Source of the DNA: Sulfurirhabdus sp043759595
GTDB lineage: Bacteria > Pseudomonadota > Gammaproteobacteria > Burkholderiales > SMCO01
Direction of reading: 5' to 3'
Length of the DNA: 26,321 nucleotides
Assembly (NCBI GenBank): GCA_043759595.1
Contig: JAYVLG010000207.1
Span: 1-26,321 of the forward strand
Part shown: positions 7,899 through 14,186 of the stretch, piece by piece
Layout: the number at the start of each line of letters is the position of its first letter
How positions within the stretch are numbered: position 1 is the stretch's first letter
Program-made: the position numbers and the translations under genes
Notes under the pieces: model-generated
Databases searched by the model: none
The model's input: only the letters and a program-made list of their open reading frames with translations
What the model was told of the DNA's origin: nothing

Positions 7899-8010
7899 TG
7901 TACAAAGTTGCGTAAACCACTTGGTAAACTCGCCAGCGTGGTGTTAATGATGCACTGCAAACCTATCCTCGGTTAATTGGCTGAGGATAATTGATATTCA
8001 GGAAAAATTT

Positions 8011-8307
8011 TTAAGAAAAATATTCTGCGCCAACATCTCGGGCATGGTGCAACACTCTAACAACAAGCAAACCATCGCCACTAGATAAATAGAAAATAAT
8101 ATATGGCGTACTCGTTGGTAAACTACGCAATCCATCGGATAATTCTGGACGCGACCTCCCCATCTCTGGCTGGCTAGCCAATAGCGAAACCGCTTTTTGA
8201 ATGGAATCCATAGATTCATCTGCCGCAACAAGATTTTCTTCCGCTATGCTTAACCATATATCCAGAAGATCAGCTTCCGCTGAATTAGTAAAGCGAATAC
8301 ATGTCAT
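8011..8307 (-). CDS. parE: ParE/RelE-superfamily toxin
   Basis: A 98-residue basic-to-neutral protein of the RelE/ParE superfamily. ParE members poison DNA gyrase, and RelE members cut mRNA. The start IRFTNSAEADLLDIWLSIAE is the usual alpha-hairpin, RSRPELSDGLRSLP the central loop, and YIIFYLSSGDGLLVVRVLHHARD the C-terminal beta-strand pattern of ParE with the terminal H-x-x-R-D. The ATG at 8307 overlaps the antitoxin stop by one base (TGATG), giving translational coupling. I therefore prefer it to an in-frame TTG one codon earlier. It is intact and of normal length. The gyrase-versus-ribosome target is not proven, though the ParD-like partner favours ParE. Confidence 0.85.
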   Translation of the reverse strand: MTCIRFTNSAEADLLDIWLSIAEENLVAADESMDSIQKAVSLLASQPEMGRSRPELSDGLRSLPTSTPYIIFYLSSGDGLLVVRVLHHARDVGAEYFS

Positions 8308-8582
8308 CAAACAGCGCCCTTACGCGCTCGAAGTAACTTGCGGCCTTGTTGCTTCATGCTTTCAAAATCCACTTCATTTACATGTCCATTCTTTGCATCG
8401 TTCAAGCCCTTGGCAATATCAAGGCGCAAACTATCAAGCTTGGCCGTTTTAACCTGTTCGTAGGCTTCAAATAATCGTAAAGCCTCACGGATTACCTCGC
8501 TTGCGGATCCATACATACCGGATTCAACCCGCTGACGGACGCGCGCCTCTAATTCTGGTGGCAAAGATACGTTAATAGACAT
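8307..8582 (-). CDS. parD: ParD-like ribbon-helix-helix antitoxin
   Basis: A 91-residue antitoxin. The N-terminal ribbon-helix-helix (MSINVSLPPELEARVRQRVE, then YGSASEVIREALRLFE) would dimerise, bind its own promoter and repress the operon. The charged C-terminal tail (FESMKQQGRKLLRARKG) would wrap the toxin. GGAGG lies six bases before the ATG at 8582. It is directly followed by parE with a one-base overlap. TGGCA/TGCCA repeats just upstream (8614-8638) are the likely operator. Confidence 0.88.
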   Translation of the reverse strand: MSINVSLPPELEARVRQRVESGMYGSASEVIREALRLFEAYEQVKTAKLDSLRLDIAKGLNDAKNGHVNEVDFESMKQQGRKLLRARKGAV

Positions 8583-8613
8583 GGCTATCCTCCAAAGGAA
8601 TATTCGTTAAGTG

Positions 8614-8638
8614 TGGCAGTTTATGCCATAAATTGCCA
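8614..8638. promoter_or_regulatory. Candidate parDE operator
   Basis: On the plus strand TGGCA (8614), TGCCA (8624) and TGCCA (8634) occur at exact 10-base intervals. The first two form a 5+5 inverted repeat around a 5-base centre. One helical turn between half-sites, 32 bases before the antitoxin start, fits autorepression by a ribbon-helix-helix protein. No clear -35/-10 pair could be placed. Confidence 0.5.
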
Positions 8639-8710
8639 GTGACGTGTTAATACTAGGGTAGCAGCACGAATTGAGGGTGAAGGAGACTATATGTGATTTT
8701 ATATGGATCA

Positions 8711-8746
8711 GAAATAGAAAAAGGGGCTGCATTCCTGCAACCCCTT
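8711..8746 (-). terminator. Rho-independent terminator following tRNA-Lys fragment 1
   Basis: On the minus strand AAGGGGTTGCA, loop GGAA and TGCAGCCCCTT form a stem with one G-T wobble, followed by TTTCTATTTC. It begins 5 bases past the tRNA fragment's CCA end, the usual layout for a single tRNA gene, and so was carried along with that tRNA end. Confidence 0.85.
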
Positions 8747-8750
8747 ATAT

Positions 8751-8796
8751 TTCTTGGTAGGCCGTGCGGGATTGGAACCTGCGACCAACGGATTAA
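8751..8796 (-). repeat. attachment-site repeat 1: 3' portion of a tRNA-Lys gene (mutated)
   Basis: Minus strand: 3' part of a tRNA-Lys, from the anticodon loop through the variable and T arms to the CCA end. The adjacent bases run on to AAGAA. It matches repeat 2 (10009-10054) at 45 of 46 positions. The single difference changes the invariant T-loop from GTTCGAATCC to GTTCCAATCC. The 5' half is absent: upstream bases are AT-rich and do not form the D arm. It is therefore an att scar, not a tRNA gene. Confidence 0.85.
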
Positions 8797-9036
8797 TTGA
8801 TTATTTAACCAACTGTTTTTTTAAATATATTTACCGACAGCAACTCGCCATCACCCGTCAAGGCTTGTCTACATTATCGCGACTTAACCCCCATTTTTGC
8901 AAAATATAACGCAAAAACAAATCACACTATCGCGTAACGCATGGACTGAATGTAGTTGACTATAACTTAGGTGTATTCAGTTCATTAGGTACTACAAGTT
9001 CACATAAGCGCCAATCAGAACAACTATTTTTACCGA
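8797..9036. other. Gene-free AT-rich stretch between att repeat 1 and vapC
   Basis: No gene, tRNA or clear promoter found. It includes A/T runs near 8815-8830 and 8900-8925 and is likely the outer flank of the integrated segment. It may hold integrase or excisionase arm sites, which I cannot define. Confidence 0.25.
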
Positions 9037-9435
9037 TCAAACTGTCCAGTCTTCTACCTGAAGTTCGGCTACCTGACAAAAAGCTTTGTCGTTTGTCACC
9101 AGTACTGCGCCTATGCTCATTGCGTGCGCAGCAATCAGCAGATCTAGTGGCGCAAGTATTTTTCCTTTCCTTTCCAGGTCTGCCCTCACAATTCCGTAAT
9201 ACTCCGCAACCGTGGCATCCCATGGCATTACATCAACACGCAACAAAAATTCCCTCACAGCGAGATGGAGCCGTTTTGCGTCTGGTCGCTTCGCCAAACC
9301 AAAAAGCAGCTCCCCTTCTGTGATCGCGGAGATACAAAGTGATGCTATCGGCACAGCAACTACCTGCCTGGCAACGGATGGATGCAGCTTAATCAGGTGG
9401 CTCACCGTATTGGTGTCGAGCATGTAACGTATCAT
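9037..9435 (-). CDS. vapC: VapC-type PIN-domain ribonuclease toxin
   Basis: A 132-residue PIN-domain endoribonuclease, the toxin of a VapBC pair; family members cut tRNA or rRNA. The acidic metal site is complete: Asp7 in MLDTNTVSH, Glu42 (or Glu40) in ITEGELLFG, Asp98 in APLDLLIAAHA and Asp116 in LVTNDKAF. The ATG at 9435 overlaps the antitoxin TGA as ATGA, so I choose it over an in-frame ATG three codons earlier. Length is normal. It lies between the two tRNA-Lys repeats and would stabilise that segment by post-segregational killing. Confidence 0.92.
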   Translation of the reverse strand: MIRYMLDTNTVSHLIKLHPSVARQVVAVPIASLCISAITEGELLFGLAKRPDAKRLHLAVREFLLRVDVMPWDATVAEYYGIVRADLERKGKILAPLDLLIAAHAMSIGAVLVTNDKAFCQVAELQVEDWTV

Positions 9436-9692
9436 TCTTTCCAAGCTTCAAAAGGGTCACGGTCCTGCTCGCCCTGGTTCCGATCTTTTTCATCCAGAAA
9501 GTCATCAGGCACGTCAGCAACCTTTAGTGCAGAAAAGAAATCATCCCACGTTGCGGGCTTGCGCGACAGAATAATATCGCCAGTCTCAGGGTCTTGACGG
9601 ATAAAAACTTCTTTGGTGTCGAACCGATAAGCGGCGGGCAGGCGCACCGCCTGACTGCGGCCGTTGGTAAATAGTTTAGCTACGTGGCTCAT
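9432..9692 (-). CDS. vapB: VapB antitoxin (AbrB/MazE fold)
   Basis: An 86-residue antitoxin with an N-terminal swapped-hairpin AbrB-type DNA-binding domain (SHVAKLFTNGRSQAVRLPAA, then DTKEVFIRQDPETGDIIL). An acidic tail (FLDEKDRNQGEQDRDPFEAW) would occupy the toxin active site. The ATG at 9692 has AGAGGA seven bases upstream and begins exactly at the conserved domain; an ATG eight codons earlier lacks such support. Stop overlaps vapC by four bases. A sigma-70 promoter with a palindrome on the -35 side lies upstream (9723-9764), consistent with autorepression. Confidence 0.9.
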   Translation of the reverse strand: MSHVAKLFTNGRSQAVRLPAAYRFDTKEVFIRQDPETGDIILSRKPATWDDFFSALKVADVPDDFLDEKDRNQGEQDRDPFEAWKE

Positions 9693-9722
9693 GGGTATAT
9701 CCTCTTGTGCTAACACATTTTC

Positions 9723-9764
9723 AGTATATTTCAGATTGTGTCATATATCAAGGCATATACCTTG
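9723..9764 (-). promoter_or_regulatory. vapBC promoter and operator
   Basis: Minus strand: TTGATA (9751-9746), a 17-base spacer, then TATACT (9728-9723), a near-consensus sigma-70 promoter. The inverted repeat CAAGG-CATATA-CCTTG (9749-9764) overlaps the -35 box, where VapB-VapC complexes usually bind. About 30 bases then separate the -10 box from the vapB start. Confidence 0.75.
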
Positions 9765-9967
9765 TGAAATTACATGAGTGCGACTATCTTAAAAACAATG
9801 TCACAAGCGGCTTAACAATAGAAATAATTGGTCACAAAACAATAAAAATAGGGGGGCACAGCAGAAACAAAATAAAGTGAAGTGAAGTGAAGTTTTAAAG
9901 ATGGGAACTAGGCATTAAGGCGTGAATCAAAACTGATAGATCAAGGCGATCTCTATTGACTCTTCCA
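9765..9967. other. Gene-free stretch with a short tandem repeat
   Basis: No gene seen. It contains nearly four copies of the pentamer AAGTG at 9875-9893 (the last ends in T). The rest is AT-rich and unremarkable. Confidence 0.4.
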
Positions 9968-10004
9968 GAAATGCAAAAGGGCCAGTCATTTCTGACTAGC
10001 CCTT
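9968..10004 (-). terminator. Rho-independent terminator following tRNA-Lys fragment 2
   Basis: Minus strand: AAGGGCTAGTCA, loop GAAA, TGACTGGCCCTT, then TTGCATTT. It has the same position relative to the tRNA end as the terminator at 8711-8746 but a different stem sequence, so the two were not produced by a simple recent duplication. Confidence 0.82.
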
Positions 10005-10008
10005 ATTA

Positions 10009-10060
10009 TTCTTGGTAGGCCGTGCGGGATTCGAACCTGCGACCAACGGATTAAAAGTCA
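10009..10060 (-). repeat. attachment-site repeat 2: 3' portion of a tRNA-Lys(UUU) gene
   Basis: Minus strand: CTTTTAA anticodon loop (anticodon TTT), anticodon-stem 3' strand TCCGT, intact T arm GTTCGAATCC, acceptor end ACGGCCTACCA. Upstream of the anticodon stem the sequence is not tRNA (no D arm, no 5' acceptor strand), so this is a truncated att copy. The integrase gene starts 170 bases away on the other side. The 46-base shared core (10009-10054) is in direct orientation with repeat 1. Confidence 0.85.
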
Positions 10061-10175
10061 GTTGTTAAATCATCCTTCAATGTTTCACTGTGTTTATATT
10101 ATCATTATATTTCCTAGTATTACATCATATCACCGTCTCAGATTGTATCGGAATATTTCAATAAGTGCCATAATA

Positions 10176-10199
10176 TACGGGGACTAGTACGGGGACTAA
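10176..10199 (+). repeat. Tandem 12-bp repeat upstream of the integrase
   Basis: TACGGGGACTAG is followed immediately by TACGGGGACTAA: two perfect 11-base matches at a 12-base period. They end 32 bases before the integrase ATG. They may be arm-type integrase sites, an autoregulatory operator, or part of the recombination region. The function is inference. Confidence 0.55.
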
Positions 10200-10231
10200 C
10201 AGCCCCACCCGATAATCTAAGTGGAGTGGAA

Positions 10232-11530
10232 ATGGCCCGATTTTCTGAAAACTATCTTCGCACCTTAAAACCTAAAGATCGCATCTACAAAGTTAGTGAA
10301 GAAGGTGTTAAGGGAGAAGGTCGCCTAATTGTTAAGGTACTCACGAATGGCCGACGCGAATTTTATTATCGTTACCGCGAGGCATCTACTGACAAAACGA
10401 TTCGTATTGGCCGTCACCAGCTAAAAACAAACGACGGGGGAATTACTCTCGCTGAAGCACGTGAAAAATTAGGTTTGCTGATTAAGCAGCATAAAACCCA
10501 TGGCGACATTAAAGTTCACCGGATACAGCAAGCTGATGTAACTCGTCGCGAAGAACTACAAGAAAGCCGAAAGGGAACGCTTGAGCAATTGCTTAACGGC
10601 TATATTGAAAAAATGCGTTCATCCGGTAAGAAGAGTGTTTCAGATGTGGCAAATATGTTCAATAACCATATTATCGTGCCCTTCCCTGACCTCATTAAAA
10701 TAAAAGCCAAAGATATTCAGGCGATAGACCTGGTGGAAGTGCTCGCTCGCATGGTAAACAAGGGTATTACTCGGCGTGTTAACTTAATGCGTGCATGCCT
10801 GCACGCTGCGTTTGCCTGGGGTAGTAAAGCTGACCACAACCCTGTTCGCGCCTCAAAAGAAGCAGCATTATTTGGAATTAACAGCAATCCTGTTGCTTCA
10901 ATACCCATTGAAGCCGACTTTGAGCAAGTAGGGACCCGTAATCTGTCTGAAACCGAGTTAGGTAAACTCTGGTACGCACTTGAAAAAATTAATAGCCTGC
11001 CAGCAAAAACGTTACAGGTTACGCTTGCATTAGGTGGTCAACGACTGGAACAACTTACGCTTTCTCAGTGGCAGGATCTGGATGAAAGCAAGTGCATACT
11101 TACATTACGAGATCCCAAAGGCAACGGGGCGCCGCGTGATCACCTATTACCCTTGAGTGACTGGGTTTTACAATTACTGGCGGAGTTTAAGTTAGCTAAT
11201 TCAGATGGTAAATACATATTTTCCACGACCCGGGGTGATATTCCTGTCAGAACGGAAACACTAAGTCACATGATCAATGACATTTCGAAAAAGCTTCAGG
11301 CAGATGAGCAAATTGAACCTTTCCGCATGGGGGATCTTCGACGAACAACAGAAACATTACTTGGCTCTCTCGGAGTAGATCTTCAGACGCGCGCATGGTT
11401 GCTTTCCCATGGACGTAATAGTGGAATACAAAAGAAGCACTACGATCAGTTTGAATATCTTCCTCAAAAAACCGCAGCATTAAAAAAGTGGCACAAGTTC
11501 TTGTCAAAGGTGATTATGGAGCAATCTTAA
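10232..11530 (+). CDS. int: P4-type tyrosine integrase
   Basis: A 432-residue site-specific tyrosine recombinase of the phage P4/island type, which inserts elements at tRNA 3' ends. An N-terminal arm-binding domain (through about 95) and a SAM-like core-binding domain (about 110-220) precede the catalytic domain. Visible catalytic residues: Arg271 (GGQRLEQL), Lys296, Arg370 (GDLRRT), His393 (LLSHGRNSG) and nucleophile Tyr404 (KKHYDQF). The His of the usual H-x-x-R box is replaced by Gly367 (RMGDLRR). GGAG five bases before the ATG at 10232 supports that start over a GTG two codons earlier. The gene lies beside tRNA-Lys repeat 2 and reads away from it, which fits integration at tRNA-Lys. Whether it still works is uncertain, given the changed box. 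Confidence 0.9.
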   Translation: MARFSENYLRTLKPKDRIYKVSEEGVKGEGRLIVKVLTNGRREFYYRYREASTDKTIRIGRHQLKTNDGGITLAEAREKLGLLIKQHKTHGDIKVHRIQQADVTRREELQESRKGTLEQLLNGYIEKMRSSGKKSVSDVANMFNNHIIVPFPDLIKIKAKDIQAIDLVEVLARMVNKGITRRVNLMRACLHAAFAWGSKADHNPVRASKEAALFGINSNPVASIPIEADFEQVGTRNLSETELGKLWYALEKINSLPAKTLQVTLALGGQRLEQLTLSQWQDLDESKCILTLRDPKGNGAPRDHLLPLSDWVLQLLAEFKLANSDGKYIFSTTRGDIPVRTETLSHMINDISKKLQADEQIEPFRMGDLRRTTETLLGSLGVDLQTRAWLLSHGRNSGIQKKHYDQFEYLPQKTAALKKWHKFLSKVIMEQS

Positions 11531-11618
11531 AAAATAGATTGGCTAAAGAACATCTGAACATGCCAATTTCTGAGTTAACTAATGCGATTTAAATGAACAT
11601 ACGTGAAGAATGTAGTGG

Positions 11619-12440
11619 TCAACTATTTCCGGACAATAAATTAAGTTTTTCTTCGGCTGCCACTGGTGACAGCCCACCGTTAAAGGAGTGGGGGCGTCTT
11701 CTGTTGTAGTAAGTCATCAGGTACTGGCTGATATCCTTACTGGCCTCGCCAATTGATTGATAACCCATCGCTGGTATCCATTCACTCTTTAAACTCCTGA
11801 ACAATCGATCCATTGGGGAATTATCCCAGCAGTTGCCGCGACGACTCATGCTCTGAACCATACGGCATCGCCAAAGCCGTTGACGAAAAAGGCGGCTGCC
11901 ATATTGACTGCTCTGATCCGAATGGAACATGATTCCACCTGGTTTGCCTCGTTGCTCATAGGTATGGTCCAGCACTTTGGCCACCAGTTCAGCATCAGGT
12001 CGATCTGATAATGCGTAACCGACTACTCGGCGGGCATACAAATCCAGAACTACTGCTAGATAAGCCCAGCGATTGCCTGCCCACACATAGGTAATATCCC
12101 CACACCACACCTGATTCGTTTGCCTGACACTGAACTCCCGATTCAATCGGTTGGGAATGTCTGGCCTCTCCACCTTGGCCTGTTTGTAAGCATGTGGCCC
12201 TGGTTGCTTGCAAATCAGACCGATCTCCTGCATCAGTCGACGTACCTTGAAACGACCGATCCGAATACCGTCATCATTCAGCAGGTCAACAATGGTACGA
12301 CTTCCCGCGGCACTGCGGCTCTGGCGAAACACCTCGTTGACCTTCGCCCGCAGATAGACTCGCTCTGTATCAATAACCGACCGCCTGTGCCGGTGTTCGT
12401 AATAACAGGATCTTGGGATATCAAACGCTTCACAGACCAT
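11619..12440 (-). CDS. IS3-family transposase OrfB (DDE-type integrase core, altered catalytic residue)
   Basis: The catalytic part of an IS3 transposase, made as an OrfAB fusion by -1 frameshifting at AAAAAAG (12518-12524). The OrfB frame is open from that site through MVCEAFDIPRSCYYEH, so the coordinates given are the first-ATG version. An HTH_21-like N-terminus (INDLL-like VDLLNDDGIRIGRFKVRRLM) precedes the rve core. Core acids: Asp in CGDITYVW and Asp in FHSDQSSQYGS. The third position, 36 residues after the second Asp, reads DNSPMDRLFRSLKSEW, where family members have Glu (PMERFF). Asp in place of Glu would be expected to weaken or abolish transposition. Length is otherwise normal. Confidence 0.9.
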   Translation of the reverse strand: MVCEAFDIPRSCYYEHRHRRSVIDTERVYLRAKVNEVFRQSRSAAGSRTIVDLLNDDGIRIGRFKVRRLMQEIGLICKQPGPHAYKQAKVERPDIPNRLNREFSVRQTNQVWCGDITYVWAGNRWAYLAVVLDLYARRVVGYALSDRPDAELVAKVLDHTYEQRGKPGGIMFHSDQSSQYGSRLFRQRLWRCRMVQSMSRRGNCWDNSPMDRLFRSLKSEWIPAMGYQSIGEASKDISQYLMTYYNRRRPHSFNGGLSPVAAEEKLNLLSGNS

Positions 12441-12472
12441 TTCAACCGAATCCTGCTCACTTAACTGGTCTA

Positions 12473-12781
12473 TCAGCGCGTACGATTCAATTCGTCCGAC
12501 ATCAAGAGAGCGGTAGCCTTTTTTAGAATGGCTTTCTCCCGTTCCAGGCGGTTAACCAGGGCTTCTAGTTCCTGTATCCGCTGTTGCTCCGGGGTCAGGG
12601 CCTTGGATGTTGGCGTTATACCCTGACGTTCGTCCTTGAGCTGCTGGACCCACCGTCTTAAAACATTCTCACCCACATCCAGTGAGCGGCTCGCTTCGGA
12701 TATTGAGTAACCCTGGTCAAGTACCAAACATGCTGCTTCCTGTTTGAATTCCGGGGTAAATGAACTGCGCATTCTGGTCAT
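12473..12781 (-). CDS. IS3-family transposase OrfA
   Basis: A 102-residue protein with an N-terminal helix-turn-helix (RSSFTPEFKQEAACLVLD, then SISEASRSLDVGENVLRRWV) that binds the terminal repeats. A leucine-zipper-like coil (RIQELEALVNRLEREKAIL) allows it to multimerise. AGAGG lies six bases before the ATG at 12781. Near its 3' end the A AAA AAG slippery sequence gives OrfAB; alone OrfA usually acts as a regulator. No disruption seen. Confidence 0.92.
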   Translation of the reverse strand: MTRMRSSFTPEFKQEAACLVLDQGYSISEASRSLDVGENVLRRWVQQLKDERQGITPTSKALTPEQQRIQELEALVNRLEREKAILKKATALLMSDELNRTR

Positions 12782-12848
12782 TGAACACCTCTTCTATGGC
12801 GGTAATATTACCACCTTGGTTGGTGTCCGGATTCATTAGACCACTACA

Positions 12849-13058
12849 TACAGCGATGTCCCTATTGAAAGCTTCTGAGGAAACTTAAAGAACTAACTCG
12901 TGCATCACCGGAAATACCATACACGAGAAGAAGCTAAACAGGAGATCACCGAGTACATCGAAATCTTCTACAATCGGCAGCGAAAGCAGGCACGCCTCAG
13001 CTACTTGTCGCCTTCCGCATTCATGCAGCAGTTCTATGAAAAACAGATCGTTGCTTAA
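12849..13058 (+). pseudogene. IS3-family transposase OrfB, C-terminal remnant
   Basis: Immediately right of the complete insertion sequence a plus-strand frame reads SDVPIESF, stop, GNLKN, stop, LVHHRKYHTREEAKQEI, then TEYIEIFYNRQRKQARLSYLSP and AFMQQFYEKQIVA with a final TAA at 13056-13058. It matches the last about 70 residues of IS3 OrfB (usual form P-x-E-S-F-W-G-x-L-K-x-E-L). Two in-frame stops, at the Trp and Glu positions, mark decay. It is a different subgroup and orientation from the neighbouring element. The 5' part is missing on the other side of that element, so an adjacent deletion has happened. Confidence 0.85.
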
Positions 13059-13302
13059 TCCATTGGACTTCTATTATTTGCAACCGACCTCAGCCGGTGT
13101 GGGAAGTGTTCACAACTCCCGCAATTGGTACTCAGAGGTGACCAGCACCACCTTAAATCAATATATTTAATTTTGATAATTTGATGGGTAGTGGTTACGC
13201 TTTCCGAAAATTTTTGTTACTACACCGCAATTTTTAACCCCTTAAGTTGCGCGGCTTCGTTCAATCTGACAAGCCGGCCAGTCCGGAACCCCGGAGAGTT
13301 TC
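13059..13302. other. Gene-free stretch between transposase remnant and broken DUF2135 gene
   Basis: Probably contains the right end of the decayed IS3 element and the old promoter region of the DUF2135 gene. AT-rich up to about 13190, then mixed. An AGAG before the ATG at 13303 is the only translation signal visible. No terminal repeat or promoter could be fixed. Confidence 0.3.
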
Positions 13303-14103
13303 ATGTTTGCACGCCTATTCGTAATTATTATTCTTGCCACTGCTGCGGCAACCAGCGCGCATGCCGCAGCAGTGGCAGCATAGCTGAAATGGATCTGGAA
13401 AACTGCCATGTGCTGCGAATTCTGGGCTACCGGCTACTACAGGCCGGCGCCCCAAATCTTGCTATTCCTGTTTTTAAAAAGGTTCAGCCGCTCGCCGAAG
13501 AAGAGCCACAATCTTTCCGCGATCTCGGTATGGCCCACTTAGCAGCAGGACATTACCAGCAGGCAATCGACCAGCTCAATGAAGTGGTGATGCGTCCGTG
13601 GGATGATCGTTTTGCAGAGATCGAACTGATCGCACTTGCAGAAATGAATGCGATTATCGCCAGCGCGCCAGCGCAGCATGCTATAGTCGACACCAGCCGC
13701 ATCGATGCGCGCCTTTTAAGAAATCTGCCTCTCGACTTGCGGGCAGTATTGACGTGGGACGCCGACAACAGCGACATGGACCTGTGGATCACCGACCCCA
13801 ATGGCGAGAAGCGCTATTACGGCCAGAGATTTACCTATCAGGGCGGACGCATGTCTCGCGACTTCACTGGCGGCTATGGCCCGGAAGAGTTTTCGCAGCG
13901 CGAAGCCAAGCCCTGCAAGTACAAGGTAGAAGCAGATTTCTTTGGTAGCCGCCAGCAAATCGTCGCCGGCGCCACCACGCTACAGGTAAAAATGAGTACT
14001 GGATTTGGCACCAGTGCAGCCAGGGATAAAATGATCACGCTCCGTTTTAAAGGGGCGCGATGAAACCGTATTCGTCGGCGAGTTCGAGGTTAAGCCAAAG
14101 TGA
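13303..14103 (+). pseudogene. Exported TPR/DUF2135 protein, disrupted by two frame changes
   Basis: An ATG at 13303 opens a signal peptide (MFARLFVIIILATAAATSAH, then AAAVAA) that hits TAG at 13381. In the next frame the sequence continues with a TPR-like part (LENCHVLRILGYRLLQAG, QSFRDLGMAHLAAGHYQQAI). A DUF2135 domain follows (LTWDADNSDMDLWITDPNGE, GGRMSRDFTGGYGPEEFS, YKVEADFFGSRQQIVAG), ending at TGA 14061. Shifting back to the first frame at 14059 gives the natural-looking tail DETVFVGEFEVKPK and TGA at 14101. In other bacteria this C-terminus belongs to long exported VIT/vWA-domain proteins, so the central domains are probably deleted as well. The first break lies at a perfect 14-bp inverted repeat. 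I infer a dead gene; programmed frameshifting is unlikely. Confidence 0.75.
13336..13376. repeat. Perfect 14-bp inverted repeat in the signal-peptide region of the broken gene
   Basis: GCCACTGCTGCGGC at 13336-13349 and its exact reverse complement at 13363-13376 around a 13-base loop. The frame change and presumed deletion junction lie within a few bases of its right arm. Such a hairpin could have promoted deletion by polymerase slippage, or the inversion may be part of the lesion. Confidence 0.7.
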
Positions 14104-14186
14104 ACGGGATGAATTATGGTACCCATATTCAAGACCAACGCGTCAAGCAGTTACGCCTTCCACCGTCTGTTCGACATGAAGGTATC

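Larger units (their letters stand above)
11611..12848 (-). mobile_element. Complete IS3-family insertion sequence
   Basis: A 1238-bp element with imperfect terminal inverted repeats: TGTAGTGGTC...TCCGGACA at 11611 and the same pattern, inverted, ending at 12848. It encodes OrfA and OrfB on the minus strand with an A6G slippery site between them. Flanking bases (GAA on the left, TAC on the right) show no 3- or 4-bp target duplication, so it has moved by other means or suffered an adjacent deletion. Its right end abuts a decayed fragment of another IS3 transposase. Confidence 0.92.

Noticed and set aside
9875..9893. Repeated AAGTG units as a possible CRISPR or iteron array
   Set aside because: Fewer than four 5-base units with no spacers and no replication gene nearby; a simple short tandem repeat is enough.
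8751..10060. Two tRNA-Lys genes
   Set aside because: Both copies lack the 5' half (acceptor strand and D arm), and one has a changed invariant T-loop base. They are att scars rather than functional tRNA genes.
13191..13380. N-terminal extension of the DUF2135 frame from an ATG at 13191
   Set aside because: The extension has no ribosome site and no domain-like sequence, while another frame holds a clear signal peptide from 13303. The extension is read-in from non-coding DNA.
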